A program made the position numbers and the translations under genes. Below are positions 49,433-55,441 of a stretch of DNA of 55,441 bases, piece by piece. Numbering within the stretch: position 1 is the first letter of the stretch; each line of letters opens with the position of its first letter. The notes under the pieces were generated by a model. It saw nothing but the letters and a program-made list of their open reading frames with translations. It made no database searches and was not told the origin of the DNA. This DNA comes from DATJBF01 sp035515475 (GTDB taxonomy: Bacteria; Verrucomicrobiota; Verrucomicrobiia; Palsa-1439), in NCBI GenBank assembly GCA_035515475.1, contig DATJBF010000051.1, positions 1-55,441 on the forward strand, read 5' to 3'.

Positions 49433-49915
49433 CTATGGCGACGGGGCCGACGTTGCCGGTTGAAATTTGTCCCGCAGAATGCGCATGGCTTCTTGAACCC
49501 GCGCGCGTTCGGTGGCAGTGAGCGGCGCGATGACTTCGGCCAGCCGCTCCTGGGTCGCCTGGCGGGCGGCTTCCCACGTTGCCCGGCCGCGCGCGCTCGC
49601 CGACAGCGCCACCTGCCGGCGGTTGCCGGCCGGAATCTGTCGGGTCACGAGTCCGTCTTTGACCAGCCCATCCACCAACCGCGAGGTGGCCGGCAGCGAC
49701 AACCCGAGAAACTCGGCCACTGCCGACAGGGAAGCGGCCTGGCTGCGGCTGAGGAGAGCCAACGTGCGAAATTGGGGCACCGACAGATCGGCGCCGCGAT
49801 GAGACCGCATCTCAGCGCGGATGAACCGGATGATCGCCGGCACCGCTTCGAGAATCTCCGCGGCGCAGTGTTGGGCGGAGCTGCTCGACGCAATTCGATT
49901 CTGCAACTGTTGCAT
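49433..49915 (-). CDS. MarR-family transcriptional regulator of the efflux operon
   Basis: 160 residues from ATG 49915 (MQQLQNRIASSSSAQHCAAE). The winged HTH is seen in LSVPQFRTLALLSRSQAASL, SAVAEFLGLSLPATSRLVDG, LVKDGLVTRQIPAGNRRQVA. It heads the efflux operon. There is no Shine-Dalgarno; a strong promoter -10 ends just 6 nt before the ATG, so the mRNA is likely leaderless. Alternating TTGCA half-sites across the start suggest autorepression. Confidence 0.88.
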   Translation of the reverse strand: MQQLQNRIASSSSAQHCAAEILEAVPAIIRFIRAEMRSHRGADLSVPQFRTLALLSRSQAASLSAVAEFLGLSLPATSRLVDGLVKDGLVTRQIPAGNRRQVALSASARGRATWEAARQATQERLAEVIAPLTATERARVQEAMRILRDKFQPATSAPSP

Positions 49916-49951
49916 GGTGCAATTATTTAGCCATCGGTAAGCCTCTGTCAA
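49902..49951 (-). promoter_or_regulatory. marR promoter with repeated TTGCA half-site operator
   Basis: Minus strand: -35 TTGACA (49951-49946), 18-nt spacer, -10 AATAAT (49927-49922), ATG at 49915. Half-sites on the plus strand are TGCAA (49902-49906), TTGCA (49910-49914) and TGCAA (49918-49922), each separated by 3 nt, so two overlapping perfect 5-3-5 palindromes cover the predicted transcription start. Protein binding is inferred. Confidence 0.6.
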
Positions 49952-49995
49952 CTGTGCTATGGTACGGCGGGTCGCAGCCCGAGGGACGGTCATCC

Positions 49996-52119
49996 ATGGA
50001 ACTGGCCAAACGAACACCGAATCGCCTGATCCACACAAACAGCCCGTACCTGCTCCAGCACGCGTACAATCCCGTGGATTGGTATCCCTGGGGCGACGAG
50101 GCGTTTGCCAGGGCCCGGAAGGAGAACCGTCCGATCTTTCTCTCCATTGGGTACTCGACCTGCCACTGGTGCCACGTCATGGAACGCGAGTCGTTCGAAA
50201 ACGACGAGATCGCGGCATTGCTGAACCGGTATTTCGTTTGCATCAAGGTGGACCGCGAGGAGCGTCCCGACATCGACAAGATCTACATGACGGCGGTGCA
50301 AGCCACCACGGGCAGCGGCGGTTGGCCGATGAGCGTGTGGCTGACGCCTGACCTCAAACCGTTTTACTGCGGAACGTATTTCCCGCCGGAGGGCCGTTAC
50401 GGTCGGCCTGGCTTCAAAGAATTGCTCCAGCGCGTGCACGACGTTTGGGAGGCGAACCACGACGGCGTTGTCGCCCAGGCCGACCAGATCGCCCAAGCAC
50501 TGGCGCAACACGCCACGCTGCGCCCCACCGCTGGGAAACTCGACGCCGCCCCGTTGCTGATCGGGTTCGAACAGTTCCGTGAGGGCTACGACTCGGAGCA
50601 CGGTGGGTTCGGTGGCGCGCCGAAGTTTCCCCGGCCGGTCGTGCTGAACTTTCTGTTCCACTATTTTGCCCGGGCGAACGAAACCGCGGCGCGCGATATG
50701 GCGTTGCACACGTTGCGGGCAATGGGCGAAGGCGGACTGTTCGACCAACTGGGCGGCGGGTTTCATCGCTACAGCGTGGACGAACGTTGGCTGGTCTCGC
50801 ACTTTGAAAAAATGTTGTACGACCAGGCACAGCTTGTTTCCAGCTATATCGACGCGTATCAGATCACCCACGAACCGTTCTACGCCGACATCGCCCGGCG
50901 CACCTGCGATTACGTCCTGCGCGACCTGACCGGTCCCGACGGCGGATTCTATTCCGCCGAGGACGCCGACAGCGAAGGCGTCGAAGGCAAGTTCTACGTC
51001 TGGACGAGAGAGCAGGTTGAAAAGATCATCGGCGACGACGGGAGATCGGACGTCTTTTGCCGGTACTATGGCGTCGAGCAGGAGGGCAATTGGGAACATG
51101 GCAACAACGTCCTGCACGTGGCGCTCAGTGTGGAGCAGACGGCCAAGATGTTCCACAAATCCGAATCGGAAGTGCGAGCAATACTCGATGACGGACGGAT
51201 AAAACTGTTCGCGGCGCGCGAAAAACGGGTGCGCCCCCACCGCGATGAAAAGGTTCTCACGGCGTGGAACGGGTTGATGATTTCCGCACTGGCCCGGACC
51301 GCGCAGGTATTGGTTGAGAGTGGGAAGGGCCTCAGCGCCCCGACTGTCGCGGCACCGAGGCCGCTCCCACATTCCCAAGACTACCTCACCGCCGCCGAGC
51401 GTGCCGCGCGCTACCTACTGTCCAACCGGGTCCGCGACGGCCGTCTCCTGCGTACGGAGACCGTGCCGGCGATGGTCGAAGACTATGCGTTCCTGGGGAA
51501 CGGGCTGGTCGATCTTTACGAGACCAACTTCGACCCGCAGTGGTTGCTGGGGGCGATCGAACTGGGCGACACGATGCTCGAGTTGTTTTATGACCCGAAG
51601 GACGGCGGTTTCTTTCAAACTGACGGACGCGATGCCAGCGTGCTGGTGCGGTCCAAGGAAGATTACGACGGCGCGGAGCCGAGCGGCAACTCCGCGGCGA
51701 CGTTGCTGGTGCTCCGTCTCGCGCAGTTCACCGACGACGCCCGATACCGTGAAGCGGCAGAGAAAACGCTGGCGCTGTTCGGTACCCACATGCAGAACGC
51801 GCCGCAGGTCGTGCCGCAAATGTTGTGCGCGCTGGATTTCCATCTGAGCCGCCCGAAGCAGATTGTCGTCGTCGGCAAACCGGACGCGCCGGACACGCAG
51901 GCGATGCTGCGTGCCGTTCGCGGACCATTTCTGCCGAACAAGATCGTGCTGGTGCCCGATGCCCGGCTCACCCATCGGCTGCCGTACACCAAGGACATGA
52001 AGATGGTGGACGGCAAAGCCACCGCGTACGTTTGCGTCGATTACGGCTGTCAGTTGCCGACGACGGACGATGCGATGCTGGCGAAGCTGTTGTCCCAAGC
52101 CGAGCCTACTGCAGGGTGA
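49996..52119 (+). CDS. DUF255 thioredoxin-domain protein (YyaL/SPATA20 family)
   Basis: 707 residues from ATG 49996; GAGGGA lies 9 nt upstream. The N-terminal thioredoxin-like domain has the family signature NRLIHTNSPYLLQHAYNPVD, FLSIGYSTCHWCHVMERESF with a CHWC redox pair, and FVCIKVDREERPDIDKIYM. The remainder is an (alpha/alpha)6-barrel-like region: GGFGGAPKFPRPVVLNFLFH, FDQLGGGFHRYSVDERWLVS, HFEKMLYDQAQLVSSYIDAY, KVLTAWNGLMISALA. Length is typical. Cellular function is unproven. Its 3' end overlaps the convergent DUF748 gene by 14 nt. Confidence 0.92.
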   Translation: MELAKRTPNRLIHTNSPYLLQHAYNPVDWYPWGDEAFARARKENRPIFLSIGYSTCHWCHVMERESFENDEIAALLNRYFVCIKVDREERPDIDKIYMTAVQATTGSGGWPMSVWLTPDLKPFYCGTYFPPEGRYGRPGFKELLQRVHDVWEANHDGVVAQADQIAQALAQHATLRPTAGKLDAAPLLIGFEQFREGYDSEHGGFGGAPKFPRPVVLNFLFHYFARANETAARDMALHTLRAMGEGGLFDQLGGGFHRYSVDERWLVSHFEKMLYDQAQLVSSYIDAYQITHEPFYADIARRTCDYVLRDLTGPDGGFYSAEDADSEGVEGKFYVWTREQVEKIIGDDGRSDVFCRYYGVEQEGNWEHGNNVLHVALSVEQTAKMFHKSESEVRAILDDGRIKLFAAREKRVRPHRDEKVLTAWNGLMISALARTAQVLVESGKGLSAPTVAAPRPLPHSQDYLTAAERAARYLLSNRVRDGRLLRTETVPAMVEDYAFLGNGLVDLYETNFDPQWLLGAIELGDTMLELFYDPKDGGFFQTDGRDASVLVRSKEDYDGAEPSGNSAATLLVLRLAQFTDDARYREAAEKTLALFGTHMQNAPQVVPQMLCALDFHLSRPKQIVVVGKPDAPDTQAMLRAVRGPFLPNKIVLVPDARLTHRLPYTKDMKMVDGKATAYVCVDYGCQLPTTDDAMLAKLLSQAEPTAG

Positions 52120-54463
52120 GATTGACGCGGCTCTGGCCTTGGAACGAGGCGTCCACGGGTTTCGGCGCAACGATGGTCAGGCGATCGGCGGTCACCTGGC
52201 CGGTCTGCAGGAGGTACTGCTGGACTTTCGTGGCCCGATCCTGCATCAGCGCCGCGAAATCGGCCGGGGTGATCGTGGTCTTCTCGATGAGGAATTTCTC
52301 CATGTCCGCGAGCGTCAGAGCGTTCCCGGATGGCTGTCCTGCACCGGAAACCCCGCCCGGGTTCGCGGCTGGATGAAGCGGCCCGAAGTTCTGGTGGGCC
52401 TCGAGGTGCGCCAGCACGGTTTCCTGGCGAGAACCCGACGCTCTGGCTGAGACCAATCCCGCCGCCTCGGCGTAGGCGAGTTTCAACAGTCGGTCACGAT
52501 CCGGCGGCGCGAGTTGAACGTTCTCCACCGACGCGACCTTTTGCCCGGCGGCTGCGAGTTCTTGCAGGCGGGCCTGTTTGAGTTGTGTTTCGAGTTTGAT
52601 GTGCGCCAGCGCGTCGCGGTCCTTGACGGGGTCGACCGAGCCGGTGATTCCCAGATGGAGCGCGGGCCGGTCTGCCAGCGCATTCGCCAGCGTATCGAGT
52701 TTGTTGACCTCGCCGGCGGCGAAATCGGCCCGGCCCGGTTCAAACGCGATGAAATCGAGGCTCTCGCCGCCGCCGAACATCGACCCGAGCAGGGCGAATG
52801 GTTTCGTCGCCGCTTTGGTGAGAATGTTCATGAACACTTGGAGGATGATCGGCCCCAGCTTGAATTTTGGATCATCAAGTCGGCCCGTGACCGGCACGTC
52901 GAGCGAGATGACCCCGTGCCGGTCCTGCAACAGCGCGATGGCGAGTTTGACCGGCAACCTCGTCGCGTCGGGGCTGCCGCTGGCCGGGCCCAGGGTCAGT
53001 TGGTCGATGCGGATGTTGTTCTTCGCTTTCAGTTCCTGCTGGGTGACGTGGTAATTCAAGTCGAGCGACAGCGAGCCCTTTTCCAGCGGGAAACCGGCGT
53101 ACTTCGCCATGTACGGCGAGATCGGCGCGAGCCGGATGTCGTGGAACAAAACGGCCAGGTCGACGAACAGATCTTTCGCCAGCGGATTGATCTGACCGGC
53201 GATCGTGAACGACGAGGAACCGTTGACCTTGCCCGTGAAATCCACCGCCGCGGCCGTGTTGAGTTCTGACGTGAGTCCTTTGATGCTGCCGTTGAACTGT
53301 TCGACCGCCGAGGTGACCTTGGGCTCGACCGATTCGTCCGTAAACCGAAACGATGCGTCGTCGATGACGATTGCGCCGACCGTTACTTGGAAACTGTTGG
53401 TCGAGGCGACCCGGGCGGCGCTGGTCTCCGTGGCGACGACGGCCTGTGTTGGCCCGGGGGCGGTTGGGCCCGGCAACAATGTGACCCCGCTGGCGAGCTG
53501 GCCGAGACGGATCTCGGCGATGCTGACGTTTTTCGCCGCCGCGTCGAACGCGAGTCCGCTTACGGTCAACTGGAGCTTGCCGATGCTGGCCCGCGCCGGT
53601 TTCGGTTGCGCGATGCCAAGCTGGAGTCCGGTCACGTCGAGCACGGCGTTCGACACGGCCAGCGTCATCGCGCCGCTCGCCATGTCGAAGAGGTAATCGG
53701 TTTGCAGGTCGACCTGCCCGCCGGCGAGGTCGATGTGCGCGGTGTCTTCGACGTACGGCGCGTACCGGTTCAGTTGCAGGCCCGTGAGCGTGAACCGGCC
53801 CGCCGAGTGTGGCGGGTTGATCCCCACGTCACCCGCCCACGCGAACATCCCGCCCGTGTCGGTCGTGGCCACAATGGAGTAGGGACTGCCTGTCTTCGGG
53901 CGCGTGGTGAAGTGGCGGAGGCGGATGTTGATCGGGCCGACGTGCTGCTCGAAGGGCGTCGCGCGGTGACGGTCGATAAACCTGGCCCCGGCGTTGGTGA
54001 TGCTGAGCGTGCCCACCATCACGAGCGGCAACGGCTCGTTCGTTGTTGACTTCGGGCTGGCAGCGGCAGGTGCGTTGGTCGGGATCAGATTCGAAAAATT
54101 GAATGTGCCGTCCGCGAGGTGAATGATGTTGGCCGACGGTTCTTTCAAGCTGATCTCGCTGAAGACCAGGCCGCGGTGGACGATCGAGGAGAGTTCGAAG
54201 TTGACGTACAGCTCGCCCAGCGACACGAACGGATCGCCGTTGGTCTCGGTGAGCGCGAACCCGCGCAGTGTGAACGACAGCGCGTAGGGATTCAGCCGGA
54301 CCTGCTGCACGGTAACGCGGCGATGCGTCAAGGCGGGCAGCCGTTTGAGCATCTGCGACTTGATGAGGGCGGGGATCAGGAAGAATCCCGTCAGCGTGTA
54401 GATCAGCACGGCGGTGCCGACGCCGATCGCCCATTTTGACCGCAGCCAGCGTTTGAGGTCCAT
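52106..54463 (-). CDS. DUF748 (AsmA-like) envelope protein
   Basis: 785 residues from ATG 54463 (MDLKRWLRSKWAIGVGTAVL); the frame is open upstream but that overlaps the divergent gene. One N-terminal membrane anchor (AIGVGTAVLIYTLTGFFLIP) is followed by a large periplasmic beta-rich region typical of AsmA/DUF748: RVTVQQVRLNPYALSFTLRG, FVSLGELYVNFELSSIVHRG, DGTFNFSNLIP. The C-terminal part has DVPVTGRLDDPKFKLGPIIL and FALLGSMFGGGESLDFIAFE, then a charged region ending in SRVNLTLQ. These are candidate bridge-like lipid transport proteins between inner and outer membrane, implying a diderm cell; function is inferred by family. Confidence 0.88.
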   Translation of the reverse strand: MDLKRWLRSKWAIGVGTAVLIYTLTGFFLIPALIKSQMLKRLPALTHRRVTVQQVRLNPYALSFTLRGFALTETNGDPFVSLGELYVNFELSSIVHRGLVFSEISLKEPSANIIHLADGTFNFSNLIPTNAPAAASPKSTTNEPLPLVMVGTLSITNAGARFIDRHRATPFEQHVGPINIRLRHFTTRPKTGSPYSIVATTDTGGMFAWAGDVGINPPHSAGRFTLTGLQLNRYAPYVEDTAHIDLAGGQVDLQTDYLFDMASGAMTLAVSNAVLDVTGLQLGIAQPKPARASIGKLQLTVSGLAFDAAAKNVSIAEIRLGQLASGVTLLPGPTAPGPTQAVVATETSAARVASTNSFQVTVGAIVIDDASFRFTDESVEPKVTSAVEQFNGSIKGLTSELNTAAAVDFTGKVNGSSSFTIAGQINPLAKDLFVDLAVLFHDIRLAPISPYMAKYAGFPLEKGSLSLDLNYHVTQQELKAKNNIRIDQLTLGPASGSPDATRLPVKLAIALLQDRHGVISLDVPVTGRLDDPKFKLGPIILQVFMNILTKAATKPFALLGSMFGGGESLDFIAFEPGRADFAAGEVNKLDTLANALADRPALHLGITGSVDPVKDRDALAHIKLETQLKQARLQELAAAGQKVASVENVQLAPPDRDRLLKLAYAEAAGLVSARASGSRQETVLAHLEAHQNFGPLHPAANPGGVSGAGQPSGNALTLADMEKFLIEKTTITPADFAALMQDRATKVQQYLLQTGQVTADRLTIVAPKPVDASFQGQSRVNLTLQ

Positions 54464-54590
54464 CGACAGTCCGTTCCTGAACCGGCAGATTGCGGCGCCA
54501 GTATGCGCGGCGGGGTGGACTTTTGCAAGCGGGGCGGGTCTGCCGAGGAACTGCTTGCGGGGTGGGGAACCGGCGGCTAAGATGCGCGGC

Positions 54591-55265
54591 ATGTTCCGCC
54601 CCGAGGATTTTCTCGATCTGAAACAATTCCCGTTCCCCGAGCTGTTCGACGGCTGCGGGAACGTCTGGGACGCGCTAAAAAAACTGTCGGAGTTCGTCAG
54701 GCAACGGATCAAACCGGCGCGACTCGGAACCATCTTGGGCACGCCCTACATTGCCGACGACGTGTTCATCGGGAAGGGCACGGTGGTCGAGCACGGCGCG
54801 ACGATCAAGGGCCCGGCGATCATCGGCGAGAACTGCCAGGTCCGCTCCAGCGCGTACGTCCGCGGCGACGTGATGGTGGGCAACGAATGTGTGCTCGGCA
54901 ACGCGAGCGAGTTCAAGAACGCGGTGCTGTTCAACAACGTTCAGGTGCCGCATTTCAGTTACGTCGGCGATTCCATTCTCGGGTACAACACCCATCTCGG
55001 CGCCGGCGTGATCCTCTCCAACGTCAAATCGATCAAGGGGAACGTCACGGTCAAGTACGGCAGCAACATCGACACGGGCCTGCGCAAGTTCGGCGCGGTG
55101 ATTGGTGACGGCTCCGACATCGGCTGCAATTGCGTGTTGAATCCGGGCTCGATCATCGGCCGCAACGTCGTGCTTTATCCGAACGTTCTCTGGCGCGGCG
55201 TTTGCCCTGCCGACAGCATCGTCAAACTGCGCCAGCAGCACGAGATCATCGTGCGGCGAAAGTAA
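54591..55265 (+). CDS. Left-handed beta-helix (LpxA/GlmU C-terminal-like) acyl- or acetyltransferase
   Basis: 224 residues from MFRPEDFLDLKQFPFPELFD (three codons earlier, MRG, is also possible). After a 45-residue helical start come hexapeptide repeats: VFIGKGTVVEHGATIKGPAI, IGENCQVRSSAYVRGDVMVG, NECVLGNASEFKNAVLFNNV, HFSYVGDSILGYNTHLGAGV and VIGDGSDIGCNCVLNPGSII. The NASEFKN/HFSYVGDS segment resembles the GlmU acetyltransferase active-site region. No nucleotidyltransferase domain is fused. It probably acts on a sugar nucleotide for envelope biosynthesis; the substrate is unknown. Confidence 0.85.
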   Translation: MFRPEDFLDLKQFPFPELFDGCGNVWDALKKLSEFVRQRIKPARLGTILGTPYIADDVFIGKGTVVEHGATIKGPAIIGENCQVRSSAYVRGDVMVGNECVLGNASEFKNAVLFNNVQVPHFSYVGDSILGYNTHLGAGVILSNVKSIKGNVTVKYGSNIDTGLRKFGAVIGDGSDIGCNCVLNPGSIIGRNVVLYPNVLWRGVCPADSIVKLRQQHEIIVRRK

Positions 55266-55323
55266 ACCACAATTGATAGGTTCGAGTCCCGCGTGGGGAC
55301 CTAGTGCCCGGTCAACCTTGATT

Positions 55324-55433
55324 GGGAGGGCGAGCCTCCCGGCGAGCCGACCGTTTTCTCCGTCAACGCCGCGGCTCAGCAGGAGCCCTGGTCGCCTGCG
55401 GCGCCGCCAGAGGCGGGTAAACTTCGCCCTCCC
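55324..55433. repeat. 110-bp palindromic dispersed repeat, copy B
   Basis: Terminal arms GGGAGGGCGA (55324-55333) and TCGCCCTCCC (55424-55433) are perfect inverted repeats. Inside, CGGCGAGCCG is partly complementary to GCGGCTCAGC. The right half (CAGGGCTCCT region read on the minus strand) matches 17290-17332 in the other orientation. No coding capacity; it looks like a non-autonomous repeat. Confidence 0.65.
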
Positions 55434-55441
55434 CGCACGCT

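Noticed and set aside
55266..55310. GGTTCGAGTCCCG near the window end resembles a tRNA T-arm
   Set aside because: No acceptor, D-arm or anticodon arm fits around it; probably chance or a small tRNA scrap next to a repeat.
1..55441. CRISPR arrays
   Set aside because: No regularly spaced direct repeats with unique spacers were found; the repeats seen are dispersed palindromes or att sites.

Overview
The window is GC-rich bacterial chromosome. Its densely packed genes, the two-domain and fused housekeeping proteins, and especially the intergenic palindromes of the CCACAGATG.../...CATCCGTGG type and the GTCATTC...GAATCTC...CTCAGGGTGAC type are what I associate with Verrucomicrobiota (Pedosphaera/Limisphaerales-like) environmental genomes. 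That assignment is inference from style; no rRNA or marker gene is present.

1-12438 holds most of a complex I (NADH-quinone oxidoreductase) operon: the 3' end of nuoE fused in frame to nuoF, then nuoG-H-I-J-K-L, two accessory genes (a DUF1016/YhcG nuclease and a WapI-like immunity-type protein), then nuoM and nuoN. Most junctions are ATGA stop/start overlaps; other junctions carry palindromic repeats. The accessory genes are followed or preceded by a 16-codon mini-ORF that is a second copy of the nuoL 3' end. 12449-32000 is mainly housekeeping: a VOC protein, fumarase C, an MNT/HEPN pair, a ModF-like ABC ATPase, an IscA/ErpA-type carrier, peptide deformylase with a DUF1189 membrane protein, a thioesterase, AMMECR1, DUF72, N-acetylglutamate synthase, HU, a beta-CASP nuclease, a remnant-rich gap with a thioredoxin-fold gene, an Rrf2-Mrp-MIP18 iron-sulfur module, pterin dehydratase, an L,D-transpeptidase and a rhomboid protease.

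32020-39407 is an integrated mobile element of about 7.3 kb. It is bounded by a perfect 40-bp direct repeat equal to the 5' half of tRNA-Leu(TAG). The left copy is a truncated tRNA behind the original tRNA promoter; the right copy is part of the intact tRNA, placed 6 nt after the integrase stop codon. Cargo, all on the + strand: an HTH/terminase-small-subunit-like protein, small secreted and lipoprotein genes, an unknown gene, a small XRE protein, a CHC2-Toprim-DUF3987 primase, an AlpA-like HTH protein, a second XRE regulator with a palindromic operator at its promoter, and a tyrosine recombinase. It looks like a satellite-type element rather than a full phage. A tRNA-Gly(GCC) follows.

39615-55265 holds a membrane glycosyltransferase translationally coupled to a trifunctional LplT-PlsC-Aas lipid protein, a sigma/anti-sigma pair, a MarR-controlled ABC plus MFS export operon, a DUF255 thioredoxin-domain protein, a DUF748 (AsmA-like) envelope protein and a left-handed beta-helix transferase. 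The window ends in a 110-bp palindromic repeat element.
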